From assembly GCA_949318235.1 (NCBI GenBank), contig OX439131.1, positions 39,200,557-39,264,556 on the forward strand: a DNA stretch of 64,000 bases. Reading direction: 5' to 3'. The stretch comes from Ecdyonurus torrentis (taxonomy: Eukaryota; Arthropoda; Insecta; Ephemeroptera; Heptageniidae). Position 1 is the first letter of the stretch. Each line of letters begins with the position of its first letter. Under the pieces are notes generated by a model, which saw only the letters and a list, made by a program, of their open reading frames with translations, did no database searches and was not told where the DNA came from. Positions 13,382 through 26,994 of this stretch are shown here, in pieces. A program made the position numbers and the translations under genes.

Positions 13382-13514
13382 TAAATAACTTTTAAACCTG
13401 CATGAGGAAAAAAAATATTTATATTGAAATACAAAGGATTAAACTTTTTTTTCCCTTTTTTTTATGTAGGTTTGAATTAAAAAGAGATTAAAAGTAACTA
13501 AAATATTGACTTAC

Positions 13515-13613
13515 TCGTCCTTCACGCATTCTGATATATTCTGATTCTTCTTTGGTTAATAAACATCTACATGGCATGCAATAACGCAGCCACCGCCGCA
13601 CTAATTCTGTCAT
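13515..13613 (-). CDS. PDE8: PDE8 homologue, alternative first coding exon with Cys-rich N-terminus
   Basis: Thirty-three codons from ATG to a GGACGA|GTAAGT donor, phase 0, about 2.2 kb upstream of exon 3. Seen: the peptide starts MTELVRRWLRYCMPCRC and continues LLTKEESEYIRMREGR; it would join directly to exon 3. It lacks the MGC start but has three Cys within six residues next to basic and hydrophobic residues, so palmitoylation could replace myristoylation (inference). The local sequence is richer in G+C than its flanks. An acceptor-like tag about 35 bases upstream of the ATG would also keep the frame open, but only with a phase-1 upstream exon, so a first exon is simpler. PDE8 genes in other animals are known to have alternative N-termini; I do not recognise this one. 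Confidence 0.6.
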
Positions 13614-14233
13614 TGTGTTTAATAAAACACCAAATAATGATTGTAGGTCTAGAATCCATATAAAGTATAAAAACTGAGAAATTTAACTCAAAGTTACGAG
13701 CATGTGTGTGCTATCTGCTTATCTATACTCACAGATTAGTCAGCTAAAAAGATAACAAAAATAATAATTATTATATTGATATCAACTCGATTTATTTCAT
13801 AATAATATATTTAAATTATTATTCATCATTTGCGTCAGTGAATATAAATTAAAACGTTTCTTATTTTTTATAAATTGTTACATGTGCACATCATTATGAA
13901 AGAAATCGATTATTTATATAAGCTTTACTTGAAAGAATATAAATTTGTAGGAAAAACCAATAAAAATACTTTTTTATAATATATTGGATAACATTAAAAA
14001 AAAAGAAGAAGAAAAATAACAATGTAAACATAATACTGTTTACTAAGATATTTGCATATTATTACAACTATATCGTCTTTGCCAATATTCGTACATTAAT
14101 TTGCTCGATCGTTATTTTTTATCTCAAATAAAGAAAATGTTGGTTTTTTCCACTTTAATACTTGAAAATTTTGTACTGTATTTACTTTTGCAACAATTTG
14201 AAATTTTCGGATATCTTTATAAGACTTCTGGCT

Positions 14234-14349
14234 GTAAGCTACAACTTCTAGTTAAACCTTAGTTATCTTTTTTTAATTGTTGCAACAATCAAAATAACAA
14301 CTTAACAACTTAACTACGGTTTAACTAGTTAGTTAGCGTCGCAGCTTAC
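14234..14349. repeat. 116-bp hairpin
   Basis: GTAAGCT and CTAGTTAAACC blocks at the left pair with GGTTTAACTAG and AGCTTAC at the right. A perfect 14-bp palindrome ATTGTTGCAACAAT lies in the centre (14276-14289). Possibly a decayed MITE. Confidence 0.55.
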
Positions 14350-15729
14350 GGGGGTAAAATTACTGCAATAATTTATGATACTTTAAAATTTATAAAAAGA
14401 AAAATAATTGATTTTTAGAAACTAAAAACTTCAAGTTTAATTTACGATGAATGCTTCAAAAAAATGATTTTATATTGCTTGATTAATTGTATGAAAATAT
14501 TTATAGTATAAAGAAAAAACTATTTTAATGCTTTTTCACGTATGATTACTTTTTTTTTCTAAATAGTTAAACGTTTTATTGTTGTCGAATGGTTTTAGTA
14601 CTCGTTAAGTAATTAATTTTGAATTTATACCTACTATTTTATAACAATTACTTACTTATTGTTTCATACTATGAAATTAAATATAGTTCTATAAATAATT
14701 GCAATTTTATTGTTATAGTAGTACGACAAAATTGGGCAGTCAATTTTACTGCATGATCCAATAACTTATAGAAAAGAGGCAGTTTTAATATAATATTATA
14801 TTGAAGCGACGCATCATGTGTAGAAGTCGGATTTTGTGTTATTGTAAATCTTTTAGAGAATCACATAATATTATGATTTATAACAACTATAAAAAAGTGT
14901 GCTTATTTGATTTTATTTGTTTCAAACTTATTATCATGTTGCATTTTAATTTTTTTCTAACGCTGAACTCATTTATTTATACATATATTTGATTATGTGC
15001 CTGTATGTAAATGATGTTTGGAAGTGGATGAGATGAACATCACGTTTTATTACTTTTGCTGTGCTAGTAATTATCACTAGAGCTTAGGGCTTGCAATATT
15101 AAGTTGTGTGTAATACGCAAGCAGCAGTATTATACAGATTGTACAGTATACCGTACATTGAACTATAAGTTTTTTTCAAATGCAATGTATTGTAAAAAAA
15201 TGTGTACATTGTATACATTTAATAATCAATGAAATGAATTTAAAGTAAAGAAAAATATAATAAATGAACTATAGCCTAAGATTCATGCAGCCTTGATGAC
15301 GTAACTGTATATTAATTTTATTGTGATATGAGTTCAGACATTATTTCGAGTTATCGTCAAATAAACTTCAAGTGATTTATTTTTCAGCGTAATAGTAATT
15401 CTCTGGACTTGCTAATATTATTCTTATTAATATTGATAATTATCTTAATCATTAAAACTTTTGTATATAAAGATTGTCAAAACTTTGCGTTTCTTGGGCT
15501 TTTATTTATTATTCATGTATTTATTTTATTCTTTTACTAACTAATTTCATTAATTAGTAAGTATAAGTTTTGATAAACTAAAATTTTATAGAAAAGCACA
15601 ACTCCTAGCTGATTCAAAGTTTTGGTACTTGCAAAACATAAAGTTAGGAAACTTTATTGTCAGTTTTTATTTAAAGTACTTTCAAAATAAATTTGAAAAG
15701 CTAATTGCCATCTGCTTTCCTATATTTAC

Positions 15730-15864
15730 ATTCATTCATTCATTCATTCATTCATTCATTCATTCATTCATTCATTCATTCATTCATTCATTCATTCATT
15801 CATTCATTCATTCATTCATTCATTCATTCATTCATTCATTCATTCATTCATTCATTCATTCATT
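15730..15864. repeat. CATT tetranucleotide array, about 34 copies
   Basis: 135 bp of pure (CATT)n, the same motif as the 24 kb array on the other strand. Confidence 0.97.
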
Positions 15865-16402
15865 TAATTTCTTTTTTAATAAGAACATCAAAATACTATA
15901 GAGAATAAAGTATTATTTTGTTATATACTATACTGTATGTATACTTAAATGTAAAAACTTTATATTATTTTCAACATGAAATAAGAGTAAACTAGATAAT
16001 ATAAAAACAACTTACTTTAAGTTGCAACATCATAAAATGAAATAAGTTTATTTAATACAGCCTTTTAAATCCCTTTGGGTTTTTAAACTTAATAATAAAA
16101 ATGCAGTTGGAAAAATAAAAAAAGTAGGTTACAGAAAATGTTTACATTTGTTGTTTCAATCTGTTAGAGTAAATACACGTACACACAAAAGACATTTGAT
16201 TTTGTAGTAATGTGATACAAATGAAGAAAAAAGACAGGACAATGCACTATCCGTAACATTTAATCCGACTTCAACACGTCTTTATAGTACAAATGCAACC
16301 TCAATCTAGGTTGAGTTTGAAAGACACCCACGCATCAAATATATTATTGCACTAGATATAATGCATTACCAAACCAATACTAAACCAATACCCTTCTCTG
16401 AC

Positions 16403-16505
<103 letters not shown>

Positions 16506-17577
16506 CACAAACACATTTAATCCAGCCACGTGTATACACAGGAATGAATATTGACCTTTCCGTTTTAAGAACTCAATGGTAGAGGTATTCAGCAAATTAA
16601 TATTTGTGGCTTTCATTTCACCAGCAAAATACCATATTATATAGTAAAACATATGAGAATTTATTTATTACTTTAACTCGTCAGCTGTATTTCAAATAAC
16701 ACATAAATTTTTTTATAACCAACAAGAATTACCTAGAAAAATCATAAAAAGTACTTCAGTAAAAATAAATTATTATTAAACTACATTTTTAAATGGGGAA
16801 AAAATGTGTAGTAAAATGTAACATAAAACTAACTTGCACTTATATATTAAATATATATTATATAGCTACTTGGTGTAAATAACTTTATAGCATGATTCTA
16901 CTTTACTATTTTTCACTCAATTTAAAACATTTTTATATCATGTATGCTTAACGTTAGAATAAAAAAGCTAAATAAATCGCACAAAAAAATTATTGTAATG
17001 ATATATTTATTTTTTATCCTGTAGGTTAGGCAAATTTGTGGTCCTTTGTGTCATGCATGTAAAATGCACTACAAATTTCAAGGGGTAAAGGAAGCATTGT
17101 AAAGATATGAAACCTGAAAAGTTGTTACAGCTTCCCCGTGAAAATGAAGAAATGTATTTTATTTCATAAACCAACTCTTTGTATGCAGTTAATTGTTTTT
17201 TCATTATTAAATGTATGAAAAATAAAATGATGAAATATTTGAGTTTATCTATATTTCTAAATATGTTTATTTTTTTTTTTTACTTAAAAAATATAACGGC
17301 GATGGAAATGATTATTTATTACTCAATTAATTTAATTGTCAATTATGTTAAACACTTTTTGGTTTGACTCATTCTAGTAATAAAATTTACGAATTACTAT
17401 TGTGATATTTGAAATTTTTGTGGTCAGACCCTTGACATGCGGAAGAATCACTTATAAATCTTTATTTAGAATTTAATAATTTAATTAGTTTCAAAGTTTT
17501 TAATTCAATCTAAAAATTGAATTTATCAACTTATGAGAAAAACTGGGTACAACTATTCAAAAGTAAAAGAAACAAGC

Positions 17578-17632
17578 AAAAAAAAAAAAAAAAAAAAAAA
17601 AAGCGCGCGCGCGAGAGAGAGAGAGAGAGAGA
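17578..17632. repeat. Poly-A, (GC)n and (GA)n compound
   Basis: About 24 A, then GCGCGCGCGC, then GA repeats. The GC alternation is capable of Z-DNA and is rare here. Confidence 0.9.
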
Positions 17633-18320
17633 AATATAATTAAAAGTGACATAATTTGAGAAGTGGTATTAATAATTGTAAGACGTCACAATTATCTGTT
17701 AGAAATAAATAATATACAAATGACCTGTTTATCTCTTCTCATTCGATAATACTAGTGCTACAAATGAGTGTATGATCTTTTATCAACTCATTTGAATTAG
17801 TAATTTTGTTATCTCCAAAACTTGCAATCGGATTGTTTTATGAATCAAGTTTTCGTTTTTTTTTTTATCAATATACAAACTGGATACGTAATAAATATTT
17901 CCAAACCACGTACTTTAGATTTCTATAGGTAATTACATAGATTCTTATATTTAATTCTCTTGTTAATTTTTAAGTTAATGTGAATATGTAAAAAAATATA
18001 TATATTTACACTTGAAGAATTAGTATACAAATGATTCAGTATAATTAATATAAATGTAGCTCTTTAAAAAAAAAATAATAATAATACAAGAGAAAATATG
18101 AATAAGAATATAAATTTTATATGAGATAAAAATTCAGATGTCAATCTCGATTACTTCAAAGCACGTCATGTACATAAAATTACGTTAAGGAAAAGTAAAG
18201 AGGAGTATCATGGTAAATATAATGTTGTATAATTGTGAACGGAGGGTGACAAGCACGTCTTGTTAATTTTGGCATCACCCTACTTTCTTCCCTTCATTTT
18301 GCACGTAACAACAAACAAAA

Positions 18321-18328
18321 TGACGTCA
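18321..18328. promoter_or_regulatory. Full cAMP response element outside a recognised MITE
   Basis: Palindromic TGACGTCA in intron 2, followed 22 bp on by the near-site TGACGTCT and close to a GA array. Candidate CREB/ATF site by consensus only. Confidence 0.35.
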
Positions 18329-18362
18329 TCTGGATTAACAATATTGCAGTGACGTCTTATAC

Positions 18363-18365
<3 letters not shown>

Positions 18366-18457
<92 letters not shown>
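18366..18457. repeat. (AG)n, ~92 bp
   Basis: Pure AG array; a 29-base poly-A follows at about 18611-18639. Confidence 0.95.
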
Positions 18458-18459
<2 letters not shown>

Positions 18460-18610
18460 GTGACGAGAAGTTCAAGTTTTTACAAAGAAACATTATGGGA
18501 CAGAAATATCAATGTCTAATAATATTATTATAATAAAATATATAAAAAATGTATTTGTTTTTCATTACATTTATGATGACGTATAAAAATGTTTTTAAAA
18601 AACTTCTTTC

Positions 18611-18644
<34 letters not shown>

Positions 18645-19199
18645 AATAATATTATATATATAAAGTTCAATGTCAAATCAAGTTTAAAGCTAAATAATCT
18701 AATTTACATCAGAATATAAGCGTTGCTAGAGGGTAATGTAATATATAATATCATAGAGTAAAAATAAATGCATTATTAATGATGGTATATAATAAAGGTG
18801 TAAGTTTGTATAATGATGTGTGTATATGAACAAAGCCATATACACTGATTACATTTATTATTTTTCATTTCATCGAGTATATATATTTCAATAGTATAAT
18901 TTATATTGTTAAATTAAGTAATTTTATATAACTCATAAAAATAAAATAACCACTTCAATGTATAACCGCTTCAACAGCATATCTATAGTAAAAACAAAAT
19001 CAAAAATGGCAAAAAGTTAATTAAAGCAGTAGTTTCAAAAAAAAATAAAATAAAAAAAAGTAAATTCGCATTGTTTAGGCTAAATAATTACAAACAAATT
19101 TAATACTGGGCTGAAATATCATGGCATTTATATTAAAAATTAAACTTATTACTTTTGTATGTATATTTTACAGTTAAAAATAATAGTGATATATTAAAT

Positions 19200-19206
19200 A
19201 CACACA

Positions 19207-19292
<86 letters not shown>

Positions 19293-19308
19293 TGTGCTGT
19301 GTGTGTGT

Positions 19309-19385
<77 letters not shown>
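19200..19385. repeat. (GT)n, ~175 bp with CA inverted cap
   Basis: ACACACACAC joined head-on to GT repeats (CACACACGTGTGTG), interrupted once by GCTG and twice by TATG. The junction is a natural palindrome. Confidence 0.95.
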
Positions 19386-19386
<1 letters not shown>

Positions 19387-20524
19387 GTATGTGTAAAAAT
19401 AACTTGTCCAAAAATGCTGAATTAAGTTTATTGCTATTTTAAATTTAAATATAGCCAATATTTTATGCATAAATGTAGACTATTTTGTTTCTGATAAAAT
19501 GAAATCAAAATTTTATCTCATATATGGAGAGTTTTATGGTAAATACTAATGTGTATATTAATAAATGTCCGTGATCAAAATAATTATACCATATCTCTAC
19601 AAATAATTGCTTAAAATACGTCAATATGATTTAATTATGATATGTTTAAAAATCTTATTATATTGTAACGCTCTGACAAGATAATTATGTTCAAAATATG
19701 TCAGAGGACCATGTAAGTGAGTGTATACCTTTTGTGGCCTCTTAATAAAAATAATTTATTATAATTATTATTTATTATTAATAATAAAAACGTAATCTGA
19801 ATTTTTACGTCATAAATTTTTTATATAAACTCTTATTTGTATTATACCTTAAAATTTAATCTTCTTCAGGATTGAAGAAAATATCTATGTTAAAACGTGA
19901 TTATGCAGTACAGTATTATTGGTTATAAACTTATATTCTCTTCTCTGTAATCCTCTTAACAATGAGAGTTTGTGTGTGTTATGAATGAAAAGTTTTATTA
20001 TGCAATCAAGCTTTTATTCGAGAGAACGACAATCAAGCAAAGCTGAGCTGGTTGTGCAACCAACACACGTGCTGATACTGTGACGTTTTGTGTATATATG
20101 TATTTTCTTCGTAAATCCCCTTCGTTGACATCAACCACCATGAACAAATTTTGAGTTTTTACATTAGGTTCAAATAATATATTTTATAAAAATTAAAAAT
20201 ATTTTCCAGAATTATTATTACGTAAAATAAATCAAATAAAAAAATTTGATGAGACTTTTTTAAAAACCTTTATTGTTGGATAAATAGAGAGGGGAAAAAA
20301 CTTACACAACAGGAAATGAGGACAATTTCCTTGCAATATAGGCAACTGTTTATCATTGTATGTAGTACTGGTTGCGTCTTTTTTTTTTTCTCTGCCGCAG
20401 TTGCTTTATTCGAAATGTACTGATATAATTTTAATACAAAATAAATTTCATGACTAATGTACTAAAAATAGAAATTATCTGGTCCAACGCAATAAAAATA
20501 AATAAAAAAGAAGGCAATTTACTT

Positions 20525-20639
<115 letters not shown>

Positions 20640-21655
20640 GAAGAAGAAGTAAAGAAGTAATTTTTTTTTAATGTGTCAGCTGCTATTGCTATTATTTTTT
20701 TTCTTCTTCCATACTTATTTATTTTACTTTAGTTTATAGAGTACGAGAAAAAAGATATTTCAATAATTTTTTTTATTGTATAAAATAGAAGTACAGAGAA
20801 GGTTAATTTTGAATTGAAATTTTCTCAAGTGTGTTTGTGACAGTCAAATACAACATATGGTAAACTATTATAATACAGACGATCTATATAACAAGAAAAC
20901 ATAATGTTCTCTTTCTTCGCATAACAAATTGTGTATATAGTATAAGACATCCAATACGTCATACTTCCTTTCCAATTTTTTTTTTCTGCTTCTTCCTCTC
21001 CGTATATTCACAATAATATGAATACGTAAGCTGAGAGAGATAGAAAAATAAGAAGTATTGAAAATCATTATTTGAAAAACTTTTACATTGGTTATATATT
21101 TATAAAAGTTTATATAATAAGGCAGATGCTATTGAAAGAGAAAATTTAATGTTATTTTATTTCATATTTCAAATAACAATAAAATAATTTACATAATTTA
21201 CAGAACTTTAAAACTTCTTTTTTTCCTTATAGTACTTATCAAGGAAAATATACATATAGTAGATAGATAAATGTAAAAAAAAAAAAATGTATGTAACAAT
21301 AATAACAAACTAAAATACTATCCAATCATGGTTAAAAAAAAGTGTAACATTTTAAAGCTTTAATAACATTACATAATATAAAAAAAAATAAAGATAATTT
21401 TAGATTGTAATTTCTATGGTCTAACAAAGTTGGCAAACAAAATGTTCAAGTAGACGACTTTCTTTTGTTTTTTACCTGCTAATAGTGTGTACTTTTGTCC
21501 AAACACGTTCAAAGTGTTGTATTCACGTCACGAAATAGGGAGTTAGGTGGATGTTAGAGAATCTCATGCTTTTGTTTGAGTAAGACCAAACCAACATTGA
21601 ATACACAAAGTATTATTATGGATTACTAAACCCACACAAGATAATTGATATATAA

Positions 21656-21758
<103 letters not shown>

Positions 21759-22514
21759 TTAAAATTTGTTCCGTTTAATAATGTTCATAGTTTTTAAAAA
21801 TACAATCAGATAGTATAATCACTATTCATGATAGATTTTATTGTTTTATTCATAAATTTTGTAATTAATAATATAAATCAAAAGAAATGTAATCTAAAAA
21901 CGAAAAAATAAAATAGAAAAACTATATTTTAAAACGCCAATAATATTGTTCATAATTATAATGATATGTCAATTATTGTCACTTTATTTATTATTTTAAT
22001 ATTATATTAAATAAAGTATTTTATTGTTTTAAAATAAATTTATATGAAAAAATATATATTACATTTTGTTTACTGTACCCATGAGTAATTAAACAAAATT
22101 TAAATTACTAAATCACCAGGAGTAACTGTTGCAATATTTATTGCGCAAAAATTAATTAGTAATTTATATTCACTCTGTTATTACAACTATACATTGTTTG
22201 CTTTACAGACTCAATTTCATTGATTTTTTTTTAATTATTATTATATGAGTGTTTCATTAAAATTTAATTATGAAATTATCTGGTAAGCATCACAATACAA
22301 TGAAATCAAATTAGCTGCCTTTTTATGAAATTATATAAAAAATCAATTATTACTCACCAAATTTTCATATTGTTCACTCTCATGTCATTCAAAAACATTT
22401 CAGTTGAATACAGTAGTTTTTTTCCAACTATCTTAATAAATATATAAATAATTATCTTTATCTCAAAACCTTAACACCTAAAACCAGAACACAGAAACAC
22501 AACCTCACACAGAA

Positions 22515-22743
22515 CAGAGAAACGACAACCTTATGTTTTAGGCAGACCTGCATTACATTTTTTTTGAAAGGCCTGCTAAAAGTACCCAAACTTAAATGAC
22601 AGTCGAAATACTCATAGCCAATGAGAAAGCTTCAATTTTGTGGGTAGCCAATCATTTAGCTTACAAATTTGGGTACTTTTAGCTGGCATTTCAAAACAGA
22701 TGATTTGCAGGTCTGCCTAAAACACGGGGTTGTCGCTTCTCTG
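22515..22743. mobile_element. Hairpin MITE with ~100-bp arms
   Basis: Starts CAGAGAAACGACAACC and ends with its complement GGTTGTCGCTTCTCTG; arms pair through GTTTTAGGCAGACCTGCA and AAAAGTACCCAAA. The right end is followed by TTAA (22744-22747); the left has AGAA at the equivalent place, perhaps a decayed TTAA. Confidence 0.75.
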
Positions 22744-22747
22744 TTAA

Positions 22748-22872
22748 ATTGGCAGGGGAGCGTAGGTCGCAGCACAGTGAAATTTTCATATGAAAAAGTC
22801 AGTCATATTGAATAACAGCTGATATTTTTCTATTTAAAAATACTGTGCTGCCATCTACGCTCCCCTACCTCC
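22748..22872. mobile_element. 125-bp TTAA-flanked hairpin MITE
   Basis: Lies between TTAA 22744-22747 and 22873-22876. Terminal inverted repeats of about 31 bp share AGGGGAGCGTAG and GCAGCACAGT. The GC-rich ends contrast with an AT-rich middle. It shares its left TTAA with the preceding hairpin element. piggyBac-like by target site (inference). Confidence 0.75.
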
Positions 22873-24079
22873 TTAAGGTTCTCTAAATAGGTGCAGTTAT
22901 GGCAAAATACCTTATTTCTGAACCAAATTTTACTTATTTAATTACTTATTTCAGTTTATTTCTGATGTATACGTAAGCTATAAGTAAAATAAACATCACA
23001 TAAAGTTTTACATTTATAAGTTCCATACTAAATTGACAATTTAATTTTGTTTAAATAAACACTTCATATCACGTTGTTCAGCTCATGATATCTACTGTAA
23101 TATTGATTGGTGCATGTAACCGTGTTTAAATACATAAAACACTTTTTTTTTGTGTCAGAAAAAACTAAATTATATTTTTTGCAGAGTAATATTTATTATG
23201 CAAAGAATATGACAGAGCATTTTTTTTCCTTCCTCTTTTTAGCGTACTGGATTTCTTTGTTTTACAGGAAACTCATTTCCCTATAGACACGTTACAGTTT
23301 TCAAAACAATTAACTTAATGAATAAGGTTTCTTGGTGAAGTAAGCTGCCATACTCTTGTTATTAAAATACAACTTCTGCTCTCTTATATATAAAAAAAAA
23401 AAAAAAAAAGCACACGATGTGTTTAATGTACTGTTGAAAAGTCCAACAGAAAATCAATTAATTCTAGAATATATACATGCATTGAAATATGTGTGTGTAA
23501 CGTATAGAAAAAAATGTATTATTATGAAATATGTGCTTTTAAGAATAATTACTATAAAAATATATTGATGTAAAATTGAATGCATTAACTTTGTTTTAAT
23601 GGTCAAGAAAAAAAAGGAAGCTATTCTCGCTTTAAATTTCACCATACATAAAGACGTTTTGCATTTGATTTAAAAAAATTACATATAAGTAATAAGTAAA
23701 CAAATAGTTGTGTTGATTTCTATTTGCTTTGTGCATACAAAGTTCTGATGGTAAAATATTGATACAGTTTCGTATTAAATAACTCTACTCCATATAACTC
23801 ACTACATATAGGGAGTTACATAACAAAATACTTCAACTGCAAAGGTCTTATTTCCCTCGTTTTGTTTTGTTGTGCAAACAGGGAAATTCAACCACTCTAA
23901 CACTTAAATCTCAATTCTTCTGCAGCTGCTGTTCTCTAGCTACATATGTGTACAGAGACAAAGACTGAATGATCTACATTTTATTTTATTTTATTATTAT
24001 TTTTTTCTTGCTTTTTGAATATACACGGAAGCTGGATTTTAATGTAAATAATAAATATATAAATAAATGAATAAATAAA

Positions 24080-24464
24080 TGAATGAATGAATGAATGAAT
24101 GAATGAATGAATGAATGAATGAATGAATGAATGAATGAATGAATGAATGAATGAATGAATGAATGAATGAATGAATGAATGAATGAATGAATGAATGAAT
24201 GAATGAATGAATGAATGAATGAATGAATGAATGAATGAATGAATGAATGAATGAATGAATGAATGAATGAATGAATGAATGAATGAATGAATGAATGAAT
24301 GAATGAATGAATGAATGAATGAATGAATGAATGAATGAATGAATGAATGAATGAATGAATGAATGAATGAATGAATGAATGAATGAATGAATGAATGAAT
24401 GAATGAATGAATGAATGAATGAATGAATGAATGAATGAATGAATGAATGAATGAATGAATGAAT
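24080..24464. repeat. GAAT tetranucleotide array, about 96 copies
   Basis: 385 bp of uninterrupted (GAAT)n, bordered on both sides by AAAT-type degenerate units. On the minus strand it reads ATTC, giving the artefactual FIHS repeat ORFs. Confidence 0.97.
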
Positions 24465-24689
24465 AAATAAACAAATAAATAACATGCAATCATAGTAAAT
24501 GAGCGCTGAACTGTAAAACCCCTGCAACATATGCAACTTTTTGAGCGTTGCAGTTACGCTGGTAGAAGCATACAAAGTTTTGCAGGCGCAAGGCCTCTCG
24601 CATTTGTTTTAAGCTATACGGTTACCATTATCAACTTTGATGCAATGCGTTTTTATACAATAAAGCCTATTTTGCTTTGAATAGACAAC

Positions 24690-25340
24690 TGGGTCGTCAG
24701 GTTGGTCACTGGGCAATCGGGCAAGGGTCATCACTAGTTTTATGTTAATTTTGGCCTGGTATAAAGCTTACCATGTTAAATTGAGGGTTTTAAAATTTGA
24801 ATTTCTCGCTTCAGAATTGTTAAAATACGTTAAATCGCACATCATCATAAAGTAAAAAGCACAACTTAAAAAGTATTTAGGATGTGAACGAGCCCAAGTG
24901 AAAGGAACTAGGTGAAAAATGTACTCAAAGTTGATTCCAAATGAGGGTCTGAGTTTCATTAAAAATTTTACTTTCTCTAAACTAAATTTTTTAAGCTCGG
25001 ATCAAAATGACATTTTTATCCATGTTTAAAGGGACAACAATGAGAAACTGAAATTTCTGGCGGAAACCAGACCCTCATAAATAAAATCAAATTTGAGCAC
25101 ATTTTTCACTTCATTCATTTCACTGAGGCTTATTCATGTCCTAAATACTTTTTGAGTTGTGCTTTTTACTTTATGTGCGATTTAACATGTTTTAACAATT
25201 CTGAAGCTATATAGAAATTTAAATTTTAAGAGCCTCAATTTAACATGGTAGGCCCTATACCAGGCCAAAATTAACATAAAACTAATGATGACCTTTGCCA
25301 GTGATCAACCTGATCACTGATGACCATTGCCCGATTTTGT
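24690..25340. repeat. 650-bp long foldback with ~290-bp arms
   Basis: Left arm about 24690-24977 and right arm about 25042-25340 are imperfect reverse complements with a loop near 64 bp. Landmarks: TTTATGTTAATTTTGGCCTGGTATA opposite TATACCAGGCCAAAATTAACATAAA, and TGAGGGTCTG opposite CAGACCCTCA. Point differences and small indels imply age. Probably a long-TIR transposon; if transcribed within the PDE8 intron it would fold into long double-stranded RNA. Confidence 0.75.
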
Positions 25341-26417
25341 CTTGTCTTGATTATGTAAAGTTTTCTATTGAATTAAAAGAATGCAATATTACTACAAAAT
25401 CACATATATCTGCAAAAATTAACTTACTACTCATTGATTATTTTCTGTTATTAATTCTGCATTAAATAAAATATAAAATATTTTTGAAAAATGTCCAAAT
25501 TGATATATTGAATTTTTATAGTATGCATGTGACAATAGTATAAAAATGTATTGAATAATGTTTATAAATACAGCAGTGCTTTGATTTATATTATATTGGA
25601 AGCCTCTAGGCTGACTCGATATTTTCTCTGTCCCTGTATTGTATTTACTGTGTTTAAATGTATCAATAATTACAAGAAAGGAAAAAAAAATACATAGAAA
25701 AATACAACTATTGAATAACCCTCTTTTCACCATTTATTCAATGTATTATAAACGAGATAGGAAATAGATAGGATATACGTATAATATTGTATTTTATTCT
25801 TCTATTTTTATGAATGATATTATTGATAAAAGTTGCAATCATCTGTGTGATTGGAACACGTTTTCATACAACGGATATTAAACTGCACAAAACTCAATCA
25901 CAACAATGAACATATTGATAACATACCTCGCAGCGACGTGTATATAATGCAGCACGAGGATTGATAAATCAAGAGAAACGGAATATTTTCAATAATATCA
26001 TATAACATACAAAGCAACGGATGTGTAAGTATATATCCTGAAATATATTTGATTATTTGCTCAAACAATATATTGTTAAATGATACGTATCATTAAAGAC
26101 GTGATTTCTATACGTATGAAATGTGAATGATAAACTAAACATTTTATCACCTTAACAGCATACTATTGTATATTAAATATATTATAATCAAGAAATAATA
26201 TCATGCACATCATCTGTGTAAAACAATAGTACTAAAAAAGTAATTTTTAATAATACTTGAACACCTGGTGCATAAAATGCATATTTTAATGACTTGAACT
26301 TATAAACAAAAGGTGATAAAAAGGTATAATACTGCTACATGACATGAATTTAATATGAAATTATTTCTATTTTCTATTTTTAAGTACAGAGATTATGAAC
26401 AATAATAATTATAGTAT

Positions 26418-26423
<6 letters not shown>

Positions 26424-26491
<68 letters not shown>

Positions 26492-26525
26492 TAAACAGTA
26501 TATATATATATATATACACACACAC
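26424..26525. repeat. (AT)n with AC end
   Basis: AT array of about 60 bp, a short break, a second AT run and CACACA. Confidence 0.93.
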
Positions 26526-26883
26526 AATATAGTATAATACTATTCATACAACTAAATTATTATAACAGTATGATTTATTTTTTTAAATTCTACCATTTAG
26601 AATACAAATTATCTTTCATGAATTTATAGTTGTCTTTAAAAAAAAAAACAATAAAAAAAACAATACATTTTATTGTTTATTTTAATGATAAAAAATAGTT
26701 GAGAGTGTTGTATATAACTGTGAAAAAGTACATCATCATGTATTCTGCAAAGGTAAGAGCTTACTTCTTATGAGAAATGTGAGATAGACATGATAGCATT
26801 ATATAATATTTTCATACTACACTTTGGAGAGAGAAAGATTGTTCGCGCAATAAACTTCCCTTTGCTTGTTACTCGACTCAGTT

Positions 26884-26994
26884 ATGCCAGCAGCATTGAA
26901 ATTTTTTGGTACGACACCAAACATGACTAAAGTTAAGAACCATGAAGTTCCAAATATTGATTTTTATCACCATCATAAGTTCAAACTTTCATAA
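26884..26994 (+). CDS. Small ORF of 36 codons, unrecognised
   Basis: ATG to TAA encoding a peptide beginning MPAALKFFGTTPNMTKVKNHE and rich in His near the end (YHHHK). It is preceded by a good acceptor-like tract (cctttgcttgttactcgactcag) two bases before the ATG, on the strand opposite to PDE8. Composition is less AT-biased than its surroundings. It could be a terminal exon, a fragment of a processed copy, or chance; no family recognised. Confidence 0.2.
   Translation: MPAALKFFGTTPNMTKVKNHEVPNIDFYHHHKFKLS

Noticed and set aside
23981..24575. ORFs of 167-178 codons with FIHS repeats
   Set aside because: They are three frames of one GAAT array; any frame is open because the tetranucleotide contains no stop. 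Same for 15629-15908.
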